From Lytechinus variegatus (taxonomy: Eukaryota > Echinodermata > Echinoidea > Temnopleuroida > Toxopneustidae): DNA of 64,000 bases. A program made the translations under genes and the position numbers. Under the pieces are notes generated by a model. The model was not told where the DNA came from, searched no databases, and worked only from the letters and a program-made list of their open reading frames with translations. The stretch's first letter is position 1, and every line of letters begins with the position of its first letter. This document shows positions 51,650-64,000 of this stretch, piece by piece. The stretch lies in the NCBI RefSeq assembly GCF_018143015.1, contig NC_054755.1, positions 7,805,124-7,869,123 on the forward strand, written 5' to 3'.

Positions 51650-52250
51650 ATTATGCATTCAAGTTCCCATTGTCTCTTTGTCAACATCTCGTCCTTAGCC
51701 TTCTTTTTCATGTTTTCATCGTTCTTCCTTTTTTTTCTTAATTCATTTTCTTTCCCTATCTATTATTTTTTTTCTTTCTTTATATATTTATTCATTTTTT
51801 TTTCCCCATTTTTCCCTATATATTTCTATCACGTACTCTCTTCTACGTCTACGCGCTTTCTCTCTCTCTCTCTCTCTCTACCCTATCTTTCTTTCCGTCT
51901 GAATCATTTTTTCTTTGCACCTTTAGCTAGCTTGATATTCCATTTTTTCATTTTTGAACAAAATCAGTTCGGCCTTTTCCATTCAATTTTCACAAGCTTA
52001 GTTCTGTCTTTCTTCCTCTTACTTCTTTTTCCTCCTTGTCTTTTATTTATCTCTATTTTTTCCTACGCAATTTCTTTTCCGTCTCTTTCTCTCTGTCACA
52101 CATACCCTCGCTTATAACCCCCCTCCCCCACCCTTTCTCCTTCTCAATCTTTTTCTGTCACGCTTAATTCTTCCTCTTCTTTTATCTACTAATTTTTCTT
52201 CTTCCTTGAGTCTCTTGTCTTCCTTTCAACATTCATTCTCTACCATTCTA
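51650..52250. repeat. 600-bp pyrimidine-rich tract
   Basis: The plus strand is almost all T and C over 600 bp (TTTCTT, TCTCTCTC). It yields a Phe/Ser/Leu open frame that is composition-driven. Confidence 0.7.
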
Positions 52251-53052
52251 CGTTACTATAGTACTAAGCATCACGTAGGTCGCGACGAATGCAAATTACT
52301 ACATGCAATGCTACTGGGGATATTCATTCTGTACAATACATGCTGATCTTCCACTGATCAATTATTGATTAGTCTTGTCTACAGTATCGTGGCTGAATAA
52401 CCAGCAGCAATCACGCATCACACATTACAGGCTATTTCGCAGGTTGGGGGTTAGACCATGATGGGGAGCTCAAATTTGCATTCTGAATTGCTTTTAAAGG
52501 TGTAGAGGGTAATATTGAGAATTGTCAAATGAAATTTCAAGAATGTAATTTTGGAGGACAGAAAAACAAGAAAACTTGTCCTTTCTTTATTCAATACGGT
52601 TAGCATGATTAGGCCTACTTCATGAATCAACAATTATTGATTGCACCCTTTTCTGCTGTTAGAACATGAAATATGTGAGATATGAACTCGCCCAAGGTCG
52701 TCAATAGCATTCTCTCCAAAGTTTATAGTGTATTTAAAATGCACACTCTGATAGGTCAGAAAAAACATCACCAAGTGTATATTTTGTTAAATTGCACAGA
52801 TGTGAAGTAAAACAATGATGTCAGTTGCATTGATGGATTCAATAATTAAAGTTATAATTGATTACAGCTCCTTCTGCAACCAGGCCCCGATATACGTGAG
52901 ATATGAACTCATCTATGGTGGTCAATTACATTCTTTACATAGGTGAAAATATATTCGTAATATAAAAATATGAAAGGGTGCAGCAGCATTAATGTGGGAT
53001 ATGGAACAAGACAAAGGAATGGGGAATTATGAAGATTTAATAAGGAGTATAA

Positions 53053-55686
53053 CAGGGACCTGGGAAGCGGGGGTGCTGGGGGTGCTGAAGCACCCCCAGA
53101 AATTTTCCTGGGGGTGCTGCGTGTATTATTGTCCATAGGCAGCACCCCCACGAAATCAGATTCCCCCTGTATTTTTTTAATATGTTATAATGTACATAAT
53201 TATCACATCCAAAAATCGCAAATCATTTACATAATCTTTCACATATTCCAATAACATCGCTCCTATCATGCCTATAACGCGACTCAATCAGGCTCCGGCA
53301 CTTCGATATAGACGTAGTCGCGCGCGATACGTATAACCTTAGTTTACACACTACTCGATAGCAGGGAGGGACACATGGGTGTGGCTGGACTTGAAACTTC
53401 CAGGTTTTATGTCGAATTAAGTGTGCGCGCGCCCGACCGTCCGTGTTTTGTACAAATCAGACAATAGAAATCAAATTTCACAGTCTTTTTTGCCCTGCCC
53501 ATTGGCCCTGGGAAGCGGGAGTGCTGGGGGTGAAGCAGCCCCAAAATTTGGGGGTGCTGCATGTCATCAGGTCATTTTCCATAGGCAGCACCTCCTGGAA
53601 AGCTAGTGGTAGGTATAATAAATGACAGAAATGTAATGAAAATGAACGACGTTTTGTAGAACCCCTCCCCCTTCAGAATTTTCCCACACAGTACTTAAAA
53701 TAGTGTTTAAATTTACCCTTTTTCAGATCGGAATATCAAATATTTTCTGCTCGCGCTTTGCGCTTGCACTATTGATTTTTATGTAAAAAAGAATGTATTT
53801 AGAATGCCCAGATAATAAGTCTGTCTCTAAACACGCATACGCATGTTTTTTAAGATACGCAACTTTTGGGGGTACTCCGGGTTGAAAATATATCAAATAC
53901 ATTTTATAAAAATAAATAAATTTTATGAAAATCTGATAACAAATAGTTTAGTTATTTAATTCTAAATTTCAGCAATATTTTATGAAAACGGTGATATGCA
54001 TGTCATAATTAATAGGTGGGTTGACATGGGCGGAAATTTGTCTCCAAAGGTAGGGGGACCAGGGCCCGGAAAATTTGACAAGCAAAAAAAAACCCCAAAA
54101 AGAAATCACCCTAAATGTTGGGTCGTTTTAAACCTAACAAAATTTGACAAGCCCCCCCCCCTCCCTTAAAAAAAAAAGTTTTCACCCAAAATCAATGGTC
54201 ATTTAGTCAAAAATATATGTATTATTTTGATTGGGAGGTGATGTATTTTCCTCCATAATGAAAGACCCCAAATAGGAGGGGGACATTTGATATTGTGTCC
54301 CCCTGTCCCCTCTGGAATTTCTGCCCATGTGGGTTGAAGATGTCACATCCCCACTATCCTGTTTCTGGTATTATTACATGGAATCAAAGTTGTTTCAATT
54401 TTTTCAAACCAGTGTGAATGACATGTCTCCCTTATAATGAAATAAGTTGCAGCAAAGAATATCTAAATCAGTTGTCAATTTAACTGTTTTTCGTTCTTGA
54501 AGGGAAAATATTGAATAAACCTAATTCTACAAAATGAAATACAGAAGAACAAGTGGGGATATGACATCATCAGTTTGCTCATTGAATATTAATAAAGACA
54601 TGCTTAAAACTGTTTCACTGGAATAATGCTAATCTTTAAAATGCAATAACTTTGGTTTCCTTGTCGAATTTTTATAATTTCTTTATTATTATGTTTGTCT
54701 GATTTTTATTTATCTGTTTAAGCCATATTACATTCAGTACGGAGTTCCAGAGTTCCAGATCAGAATATCAAAAATTTTCTGCTCGCGCATTGCGCTCACA
54801 TTAGTAATATAAGAATATATCAAATTACCCATCACTTTCTTGATTTACAAAACATGAATAGAATGTCTCGTTTATAGGTCTGAAATCTCAATTTTGTTTC
54901 CGCTCGCGCTTCGCGCTCGCATCAATTGTATAATTCTATACCTACCCTGTTCATGATTAGAAAAGTGCTTAAGATGTCCCGTTTATAGGTCTGAAATCTC
55001 ATTTTTTACTTCTGCTCGCGCTTCGCGCTCGCATCAATTGTGTAGTCATATACCTATTCTTTTCATAATTAGAAAAGTGCAGCTTAGAATGTCTCGTATT
55101 TTTTTATCTGAAATCTCAATTTTGTTTCCGCTCGCAGCAAATGTATAGTTATATACCTATCCTGATCATGACTACAAAAAGTGCTTAGAATGTCCAGTAT
55201 TTAGGTCGGAATGTCAAAATTTTCAGCTCGCGCTTCGCGCTCGCATTATTTGATTGTTGATACATGTATCGTCTTAATGGGTAACTACAAACAGTTCTTA
55301 AAACACGTCCCTTTCGATCAGACCAGAGCGTATATGAAAAATATCTGCTCGCGCTGATCACGTTCGCAGTTATTATTTGTTACATACGCATCTTGTTCAG
55401 GAACACAAACATTGCTAAAAATGTTCAATTTTCAAGACAAAAATTATAACCCCCCCAAAAAAAGCTCGCGCTTCGCGCTCGAGTATCTAATTATATAACT
55501 ATGTTCTTTTATAAGAAGAAAGCTAAGAAGTAACTGTCATAAATTATTCAATCTATATATGTGTGTGTATGTGTGTGTGTGTGTAATTATGGAAAACTCA
55601 ATTGTGTCCCCCCCCCCCCGGCCCCCCAACCACCGTTGAGGAGAGCGTTCAGCACCCCCACTGAAAAAATCGTTCCTAGGTCCCTG
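53053..55686. mobile_element. hAT-like non-autonomous element, 2.63 kb, with internal minisatellite
   Basis: The ends CAGGGACCTGGGAA and, inverted, CAGGGACCTAGGAA are flanked by a perfect 8-bp duplication GAGTATAA (53045-53052 and 55687-55694). CAGGG termini with 8-bp duplications are hallmarks of the hAT superfamily. Internally there are two copies of a GGGGGTGCTG/CAGCACCCCC segment (53060 and 53510), a GCTTGTCA repeat piece (54030-54330), and repeats around GCTCGCGCTTCGCGCTCGC (54770-55480). No transposase frame is visible. Confidence 0.85.
54770..55480. repeat. Minisatellite with GCTCGCGCTTCGCGCTCGC core
   Basis: Cores at about 54781, 54902, 55013, 55226, 55350 and 55465 (plus a degenerate 53749) alternate with A/T-rich spacers sharing TAGAATGTC and AGGTCTGAAATCTCA. 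The period is roughly 100-125 bp. It is part of the hAT-like element. Confidence 0.8.
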
Positions 55687-55699
55687 GAGTATAACGAAC

Positions 55700-57780
55700 A
55701 CATGTAAAACACGCCACCTCTCACTCCATTTATCTTACATCTCTAGATCTCCTTTTATCCATAACCCTCATTGTCCTAATCTATGTGGTTGTGAACGAAT
55801 GTGTACTGACGACGGCTTTGTGTAACTATGCCTTGCAAATTAAGTGAATGCACGTGATAAATTCACTCAAATGAGAGATCGATAGCGAATTGGTATCGAT
55901 CAGTAATGAGGTGATCACGCAACGTCGTTTTGAACTCGCGGAATCTCGTTCCCAAAACAACTATCATTAATATTTATAGCTTCCAATTCTGTCACTGAGG
56001 GTTGATAAAACTTGCATGACACAAAATGGCTAAATTAATGACGCACTTAATAACATTTTCAATGTGTGAAAATGCAGTGACGTTTTGCAATAATTGCCCT
56101 CTATATTGACAATCTATTTTTAGAATGAGTTTATAAATACAAATTCACACTGTTACAAAAAAAGAAAAATCATATCTGACATCATTCATACCCCCCCCCC
56201 CCCCCCCCCCCTCTGTCTCCATCTTTCCGTCTCCCTTTTTAGGTCTGTCTCTCTGTCTTTTTAATTTTCTTTTTTTTTCTCCTTTTTTCTCGTATCATCT
56301 CTCTCTCAATATCTATATATATTTCTCTTTTAATCTCCTTTATTCTTCATTTCATGTTCATAGTTTTAATGTAATGTTGTGCCCAAAATGACATTTCCAA
56401 TCGAAAATCTGTGAAATAAGTTTGAAGAAAAAAAAACAAATTAATTTTTTTCTTGTATTTTAGCGCCAAAATCTCACCCCCCGCCCTTATCTCACTACCC
56501 ATTTCTCTTATATTTTCCTTCTCACATTTCGTAGTCTCTTATTCTCTTTCCCTAGATCCTTTTTTATCTTTATTTCAATTTTTATTTGAATTGAAGCTTC
56601 CTCTCCTTTTCTCTAACTGTATTTATATAGATGTAGACCAATTTTTGTTAATATTTTAGGTCCATCTATACTCTGGTACATCTCTCTCTCTCACACATCC
56701 GTATTTATTTTTCATCTTCATCTGTAACTGATAAACACATTGATGACTACGATATGAATGACGAACAATCACTCTCATTCTATCTTACATCTGGAACATG
56801 ATGCTTTAAATACTGCTCAATTTTCGGCCAATTTGCTGTACAAGAAACAGTCCTCAGCCTTGGAATTATCAGTTCTACTTTGAGGGTGTGACATTCGCAT
56901 TACGGAGATAGAAAACAAATTGAAAAGGAGGTCAGATTCAGATCAGTCCTTGAATGTAGAAAAAATGATGACGAAAGTGTCTATTTAGGTAATTAATAAT
57001 GGTTAAAGTAAGAAATTAAGTTGAGGCTCAGAACATCTTAAAGTGGGTGTATTTAAATGGATTTCTAAAAAAAAAAACAGGTAGGAAGCTAAACAAAAAA
57101 TGAAAGTCGTCAATTTGCGTCATGAAAGCATCCGAAAATCGATTTATTGAAAAGCTCACCTCTTCAAGAAAAAAAAAACATCACGCATTTTAATGTTGTT
57201 TAAGTCTATTTCTAGGGTTTTCTCTCTTTTTCAAATTATCTGATTACCGGTATATTATAAAATCCATCCCCAAATGCTAGAAATAGAAGCTTCGTCATTC
57301 ATAGGTACTTTCGGCATAATCGTTGGGAATTCATAGTTTTAAAATATCTATGTCGTTACTACATAGCTCCGCTTAAAATACCTGCACCCAATACACACAC
57401 ATAATTTACTGCGTGAGTATTCTGAAAAGCAGGTCATTACTTTCCAAGGATAAGCTTAAGATTGATTATGATATTAAGTTGTATTTATAATTTGTATTTT
57501 ATTACATGATTTGGATGTAGGTACCGAATCCATCAACAGTATGCTGAACGAACACTCAAATTAATTAAAAATCAAATAAATTCCCCCCATAGAAACACCC
57601 TCCATTCTCCATCACGTTAATGCATTTGAAATCCCAGATGGGTTTATTCCTGAGATCCGGCAACATTTCATAACGCAAAGTAACAGGGTTTTTTTAAAGT
57701 GACATTGATATTGAAAAAGAAATCAATGTTTCTCAAATCACCCATAGTGACATGTTGTCTAGCATTTTCAGTGTATGTCA
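55700..57780. other. No gene seen; C run and CT-rich DNA
   Basis: A poly-C run of about 20 (56191-56210) leads into CT-rich sequence to about 56720. The rest is A/T-rich without coding or RNA signals. Confidence 0.5.
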
Positions 57781-57782
57781 GG

Positions 57783-58075
57783 CACTAGCGTACCTAAGGG
57801 GGGGCAGGGGGCAGACTGCCCCCCCCCCTGACGAGTCAGAACTCATGCACCGGACTTATCCCTGTCCCCCCCCCCCTGACGAGAGGCAAAATTAATAATT
57901 TGTAATGTAAAAATGCCATGGAAACAAACGTGTATCCCCTCTTTTGAACTTGAATACCTTTTTTTTGCTTGTCAATTTTTTTACCTGTTATGAAATTATT
58001 TTTTTTGTGGTTGAAGACCCTTTTTTTGGCTTGTCAATTTTTTTCGCGGACGAAATATCCTACAAAAAAATTGCC
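57783..58075. mobile_element. Solo left part of the CACTAGCGTACCTA element family
   Basis: CACTAGCGTACCTA at 57783 is identical to the start of the large foldback element at 58531. CCCTGACGAG and GGCTTGTCAATTTTTTT phrases match the right part of that element (60990-61190) in the opposite order. A right end was not found. Confidence 0.6.
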
Positions 58076-58560
58076 CCTTTCTCTAAAATTATTTCTCTAA
58101 AACCCTGATGTCAGGGTTGTTCCTTTTCTTCCTTTCCCTGGACATGTGAATGGTCATCAAAACGAAACCATTTTGTTCTTTTATGAAGGAACGCATCTCG
58201 AATATTTTATTTGTCAGATCTGATGACAGTTTAAAAATGAATAAAAGAAAGAAATCCGTAGGGACCCAATGTTATAATATAAAAATAAAAATGAGTTTCA
58301 TATCTGAATTCTGCATTTTAAGGACAGTTTTCCATTTCTAATCAATTTCAGGTTTAAGAGCAATAAATGCAATAAAGAAATAGACCATGTTTACTATGTA
58401 GATAATGTGATTTATTAAGATGAAACGAAAACTACAGTCAGATAGACCTAAGATAGTTATGACATTCTTGTTTTTTGCTAAAATTCACAAAACAGTTATA
58501 TGCACATCCTGGTCAGTATGAAAATGGGGGCACTAGCGTACCTACGGGGGGGGGGGTGTT

Positions 58561-58770
58561 ACACCCACAAATGTAATAATCGCCCACAAATGTAATAACG
58601 CCCACAAATGTAATAACACTTTACCCACAAATGTAATAATTTTTGATCGCCCACAAATGTAATAACACTTTACCCACAAATGTAATAACGCCCACAAATG
58701 TAATAACACTTTACCCACAAATGTAATAATGCACTTTACCCACAAATGTTAATGACTTTACCTACAAATG
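58561..58770. repeat. Left outer array of CCCACAAATGTAATAA units
   Basis: About ten units, spaced 18 or 23-25 bp depending on the linker CG or CACTTTA. Inverted counterpart at 60770-60945. Confidence 0.9.
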
Positions 58771-60239
58771 TAATAAATTTGAAGTGATTTTTGGCGAATT
58801 CGTTCTAAACTAATATCCTATAGTAATGCGTTCATATAGCACAAAAGTTCAAAGTCTTTTTTCCAGACCCGGTTAATGAAATATTACAGTACAAGTCCAA
58901 GTCTTTTTTAGACCCGGTTTTTCAAAATTATAATATACGTCCAAAGTCTTTTTACCGGAGCCGGTTGTTTCAAAATTATAATATACGTCCAAAGTCTTTT
59001 TTCCAGACCCGGTTAATTCAAAAATTATAATGCAAGTCCAAAGTCTTTTTTTTCAGACCCGGTCGTTTCAAAAGTTATAATATACGTCGGTGAGGGGTAA
59101 AGACAACACTCTAAGCCCAAGCATTTTAAGTGGGTTTAATTTTGAAGATTGGTCTCAGCTGTCAATTTTTTTTTCAATATTTCTTTATCTTTTAAATAAC
59201 CGGGTCCAGACGAAAGACTGAGCATAATACTCATATTATTCCACAAGAATAAGAATTTGAGTCTTTTGTTTTTAGGATTGCTTAAATCATTTTTAAATCA
59301 CCGGGTCTGGAATAAAGACAACGCTCTAAACGTGTGCTTTTCTACATGCATGGTCTTAATTTGGAGGATTGTTGGTTCTTAGATTCGTTGTTGGGGGTTG
59401 AGTTTTATTGATTTTTTATTCCTGAAATAATTGTGTCTGGAGGAAAGTCGATCTTCGATAATCGGTCTTCATGTTGTTCCACAGTAATTAGATTATTGGA
59501 TATTCGTTTTAGAATATTTGTAAAAACTATTTTATTTTTCAAATAGTAACCAAGTCTGGAGAAAGGATGTCTGCTTTACCCACGCGTTATTACAATGTTT
59601 TGTAGGGGTAGTAGAATTATTTTTAAAAAAGACATAATTTTACTGGGTGAAACTTTGGAAATTTGGTCTTAGATTCGAAGTTTTTCAGTTACTTTTTTTT
59701 TAATAGCCGGGTCTGGAGGAAAGAGTACGTTTTAAACCTCGTGTTATTCCACGAGAATAAGAATATAAGGTCTTATGCTAGAAGATTTTTTTTTCGTAAC
59801 TGTTTTAGGTCTGGAATAAAGACAACACTCTAAACATCTTTTAAAACAGGTTCTTAGGTTGAAGGTTTGTTTGGTCTTAAACTTGGATTTTTTTTAATTC
59901 TTACTATTAGCGTTTTTAAGAAAAAAATGGGCTGAAAGACTACGCTATATATCCAGCATTAATAAGATTATGGGGTCTTTATACTGTTTTTAAACTGTTA
60001 TTCATAATGTTTAAATAACAGGTAACCGGGTCTGGAGAAAAGACTACGCTTGATTCTCAATTTACTCTTAGTGCATATATTCACAATATACACCGTATAA
60101 GTTAAAACAACAACAAAGACATTTATTCCACCAGTTTTAATTATCTGGGTCTGGAGAAAAGACTAAGCTCGATTCCCATTTTTTTCCACAGGAATATCAT
60201 TATCGTATCTTAGTTTGGACTTATATTATAAATTTTGAA

Positions 60240-60705
60240 ATAACTGGGTCAGGAAAAAGACTTTGCACTTATTAAAATTCTTGAAACAACCGGGTCTGGA
60301 AAAAAGACTTTGGGTTTATATTATAATTTTTGAAACAACCGGGTCTGGAAAAAAGACTGGATTTATATTATAATTTTTGAAACAACCGGGTCTGGAAAAG
60401 AGACTTTGGATTTATATCACAATTTTTTAAACAACCGGGTCTGGAAAAAAAGACTTTGGACTTTTATTATATTTTTTTAAACAACCGGGTCTGGAAAAAA
60501 GACTTGGGATTTATATTATAATTTTTGAAACAACCGGGTCTGGAAAAAAGACTTTGGATTTATATCACAATTTTTTAAACAACCGGGTCTGGAAAAAAGA
60601 CTTTGGATTTATATTATAATTTTTGAAACAACCGGGTCTGGAAAGAAGACTTTGGACTTGTACTTTGATGTTTTATTAACCCGGTCTGAAAAAAAGACTT
60701 TGCAC
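60240..60705. repeat. Right inner array of 48-bp CCGGGTCTGG units
   Basis: About nine to ten units: ACAACCGGGTCTGGAAAAAA, GACTTTGG, then TTATATTATAATTTTTGAA. Neighbouring units are nearly identical, pointing to recent expansion. Inverted counterpart 58850-59090 has about five units. Confidence 0.9.
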
Positions 60706-60769
60706 TTTTGTGCTATATGATTACTATAGGATTTTAGTTTAGAACGGATTCGCCAAAAATCCCTTAAAA

Positions 60770-60945
60770 TTTATTACATTTGTGGGTAAAGTCATTATTA
60801 CATTTGTGGGCGATCAAAAATTATTACATTTGTGGTAAAGTGTTATTACATTTGTGGGCGTTATTACATTTGTGGGTAAAGTGTTATTACATTTGTGGGC
60901 GTTATTACATTTGTGGGCGTTATTACATTTGTGGGTGCAACAGGG
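60770..60945. repeat. Right outer array of TTATTACATTTGTGGG units
   Basis: About eight units, the inverse of 58561-58770, with linkers GC or TAAAGTG. Confidence 0.9.
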
Positions 60946-61913
60946 GGGCACTCTGCCCATGCAAAGGACGTATCTCTGCCCCCCCCCGAGGAGCATGAAA
61001 CACCTTTTTTGCCCCCCCCCCTAACGAGATTGAATACCTTTATTTTCCCCCCCCCCCCTCACCTGACGAGCTTGAAAACCTTTTTTTTTTTTTTTTGGCT
61101 TGTCACTTTTTTTTTCTTTTTCTGGTACAATATCCTTTATTTGTGATTGAAGATTTTTTTTTTGGCGGACGGTTTTGCCCCCCCCCCCTGTGGAAAATCC
61201 TAGGTACGCCACTGAATGAGGGGACTGATGACACCACTCACTCACCATTTCTATCGTATATTTTGATATGACATATTAATTATTCTAGTTTTCTCATCAT
61301 TGCCCTTTTAGACAAAGTTTTATTCCTCCATTAACGTGTGGTATTACCATCGTTATTACATCTTATGGTTCAGTTAAGTTTTCCTTAATGTCAAATTGGT
61401 AAAAATTGAAATAATATTATTGTATGATTCAAACAATAAAAAAAGAAATAGTGAGTGACGTACATCATCGACTTTCTCATTTGCATGTCACCGAGTTGTG
61501 CACATTAACTGTTTTGTGAAAAAAAGGAAAACTTAAAAATGTCATAACTTTCTTATTTTACATCCGATTTCGATGAAATTTTCAGCATTATGCTTGATTG
61601 ATTTTTCTCTATTAATTCAAATGAACAACAATGGAGGAATTGACCGTTAAGTAATAGGTAAGTTTGGAATCAAAGTCATTAGAGTGACTGTTAAGTTTTG
61701 ATATATTCTGAATTATCGCATGGCACTGGAAAGCAAGTCTGTTGCGCAAGCCCTTAACCTGAGCTAATGGTCTGAATGTGCAGCCTATTAGCGCCTTGTG
61801 TACTGAAGGCCCTCGCGCTCAGCAGCAACAAGATTTGTATGAGCTATAGTCTTTGCGTGGAAACCCACTTGTTGATCAAAGTTTCAATCGCGTTCTGTGC
61901 CTGCAGTCAATGG

Positions 61914-62030
61914 AAATCGAGGGTGCTAGGGTGCTGAAGCAACCCCCACGATTCTCTTGGAAGTGGGGTGCTGCGTGTGCTATTCATCGTTGCCAGCACC
62001 TCCTGGAAATCTGGTAGGTTTGCTAAAAAG
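61914..62030. mobile_element. Diverged fragment of the hAT-like GGGTGCTG segment
   Basis: GGGTGCTGAAGCAACCCCCA, GGGGTGCTGCGTGTG and CCAGCACCTCCTGGAAA match 53060-53170 and 53510-53600. The CAGGG end is missing. Confidence 0.55.
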
Positions 62031-62039
62031 CAGAAATTC

Positions 62040-64000
62040 AATCAAAAGCACTTTCATTTTGTAGTTTAAAGGTTTGTTGTGCTTGTCAAATTTTTACTGG
62101 GCCAAAATAACCGTCATTTTGTCAAGAAACTTTTGTTTAATTGTTAATTTTAAACCAGCATCCCTATTTCAAATCGCTCCCAGTAGCCTGAATTATCCTA
62201 TTTTTAAATAAACGAAAACAATCCAAATCATTCTAGACTTTACACTGATAGAAAAAAAATCTCCATTGCCCTTCATGAAAAAAAAACCCCACCCCATCCA
62301 CCATTAACTGTTCAATAACTCCAAAAAATAAAATTATAGTGTCAAATGAGGTAATGGGAAAGCATCACCCCGAAATACGTCCATTCATAAAACTTACCCT
62401 TGTTGAGAGAGCTTGGGTGTCAAATAGAATTACCTGATTAAATGGATTTATAAGAGAGTGAAGGAGAGAGGGGAGAGGAAGCCTGAGAGAGATTGGGGAA
62501 AGGGGAAGAGTGATTGGGAGAAAGAAAAAAGAACGTTTCCTATTAATACGAGAATCAAGAAACTGAAAGAACAAATATAACATGTTAACATTCATACTGT
62601 AATTGTTTTCTTTTGAATCTAAATTATTACCCAACATAACATTTTTTATTAACTTTTTGTTTAGTTTAATATTACATTTTGTCCTGTTATGGGTGTCATG
62701 TTTTAAAAATAAAAAATGAACATAAATGAAAATAAGATTAGTTTATTGATGGCGGGATTGCTGCCAAAAAAATGCAGCAATCCCAAAGTTAATAATATTG
62801 CGATCTGTGGGTCGGCGCGTTTTTCTGTCTTGTTTGGGCTGAATAATATTAGTAGTACATTTGATCTGAAAGAAAATCATAAATAAAACTATCTAGACAT
62901 TGGCAAGAGCGTAGTAAATATTTATCCCCTGTCGATATAATGATACCAACGCCCCTTTCAAAATGGTTCATTTTTATGAACAGAATAATGCCAGAATAAA
63001 ATTAAGGCATTTTTAAGCTTCTTTAATTAACATTAAAAAACTATTACAGTTGAGGGTGGTTAGAAAATTATTACCCCACGTGAAAGCCTAGAGAAACAAT
63101 ATTACAAACCAGTGGGGAGCTTTCAGGGGACATCATTTTCACCGTTAACCACTCATAAAATAGGTATTAGCCAATCATATGCGAGGAAATTGGTGCCTTC
63201 TAACAATTCGCGAGGACGAATAGCGCCATGCAACGCTCCAGTTACGTACGAGAGGGCTGAGCGTCATTATTATAAAGAGCTCGGTAATTAACCATTGAAA
63301 TGGGGATTAAGAAGGTGTTTTGGGTACCTACGTCACTGAATGGGTCAGTCAGGGCTGTGAAGTTTCACCGTTTTGTAATTACGTCACAATAAGGAAATTA
63401 GGGGTACAGGGTAAACTTTGATACAAAAAAAAACCACTTTAGATCATGTGTAGACTGTATGCATCCTACATAGTTGACATTTTAAGGTAGTTTTTATCAG
63501 CTGATATAGTTTCTTGGATATCAACCCATTTGGTATGATAGCACCATCAATTTTTATTAATTAAGCAAATCGCGCAAAAAAATATGCTTTTTGGTATTGA
63601 AACTTTCAATGATTTGAGAGAAAAAAATCGAAAACTTTTGAAATTAAACAAAATGTATACACACACACACATATAAGCCAGTGGTCTGTGAAATTAAGTG
63701 ATGCTGCATATAGGATATTTTTTTCGAATAGATTGAAACTTTCTAGTACAGTTGCAAAGCATGGACAGTTCCTATAAAAAAGAGGAATTATAACGAGCAA
63801 CGCTTTATTTTTGGTTAGATTACTTTTTCGAATAACTCGTCCATTAGTCTCAACTCATTAATCATGGAAAATAAAATTGGATTCTGTTAACCGTGAATGC
63901 ATACGTATACCAATAAGGTGATAAGATATTAAGTATTGATAATCACTTCCACTAATCGTCACCAAAATATGGTTCGACGTTGCATGGGTCCAAAGTACGA
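62040..64000. other. No gene seen
   Basis: A/T-rich DNA. A perfect 11-bp hairpin GGGATTGCTGC/GCAGCAATCCC stands at 62754-62784. No exon-like segments or further elements were recognised. Confidence 0.45.

Larger units (their letters stand above)
58531..61214. mobile_element. hAT-like foldback element, 2.68 kb, with modular inverted tandem arrays
   Basis: Ends CACTAGCGTACCTA and, inverted, CAGTGGCGTACCTA, flanked by near-identical octamers AATGGGGG (58523-58530) and AATGAGGG (61215-61222). The outer arms are arrays of CCCACAAATGTAATAA and its inverse (58561-58770; 60770-60945). The inner arms are arrays of 48-bp units around ACCGGGTCTGGAAAAAAGAC (right, 60240-60700) and the inverse (left, 58850-59090). 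The centre (59180-60180) has longer, diverged units with the same core. No protein-coding frame. Organisation recalls the TU foldback transposons described in sea urchins. Confidence 0.85.

Noticed and set aside
51653-52117. Hydrophobic 154-codon open frame resembling a membrane protein
   Set aside because: It is translated pyrimidine-rich low-complexity DNA (Phe/Ser/Leu) without conserved features or splice context.
58561-58770. CRISPR-like regular direct repeats
   Set aside because: Spacers are 2-9 bases and not unique, the array has an inverted twin inside a transposon-like element, and the genome is animal.

Overview
The window is animal nuclear DNA, most likely from an echinoderm and probably a sea urchin. 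The reasons are intron-split genes with GT/AG junctions, a single-exon Golgi glycosyltransferase, A/T-rich introns, several related copies of a tRNA-headed SINE, and more than fifteen families of short palindromic (MITE or foldback) elements. The species call is inference; no exact match could be looked up.

Four protein-coding genes can be supported. (1) On the minus strand, 8286 down to 1507, lie the first seven coding exons of a type II membrane glycoside hydrolase family 31 enzyme of the sucrase-isomaltase/maltase-glucoamylase type. Its catalytic half lies beyond the left edge. (2) On the minus strand, about 17.9 to 12.6 kb, is a small type I membrane protein with one complete LAMP luminal domain. 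(3) On the plus strand, 23667-25043, is an intronless core-2/I-branching beta-1,6-N-acetylglucosaminyltransferase with a TATA box 59 bases before its ATG. (4) On the minus strand, 47883 down to 37214, is a six-exon gene for a 618-residue secreted, very acidic precursor. It ends in a ten-cysteine domain with a phospholipase-A2-like signature. In all multi-exon models the reading frame closes exactly at every proposed splice junction. Two exceptions in confidence are the LAMP signal-peptide exon, which is tentative, and the missing 3' part of the GH31 gene.

The rest is dominated by mobile DNA. Between 0 and 26 kb, palindromic MITEs fill the introns and flanks (920-1460, 13670-14365, 14953-15075, 15189-15656, 18024-18170, 21620-21779, 22188-23008, 25424-25593). 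From 27.9 to 29.05 kb runs a 1.1 kb GAT-type trinucleotide array. From 29.6 to 35.5 kb there are nested palindromic elements, and a duplicated block supplies a natural empty site for one MITE. From 38.4 to 43.2 kb, MITEs, a SINE nested in a MITE and a reverse-transcriptase relic sit inside the introns of the acidic-precursor gene. From 53 to 61.2 kb there are two hAT-like non-autonomous elements of about 2.6-2.7 kb, both bounded by 8-bp target duplications and both built internally from tandem arrays. The second (58531-61214) is a long foldback element with inverted, modular repeat arrays and is the most unusual structure here.

The genes do not form a pathway. What three of them share is the secretory route: a brush-border-type glucosidase, a Golgi mucin-type O-glycan branching enzyme and a LAMP-domain membrane protein. 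The acidic precursor is secreted.
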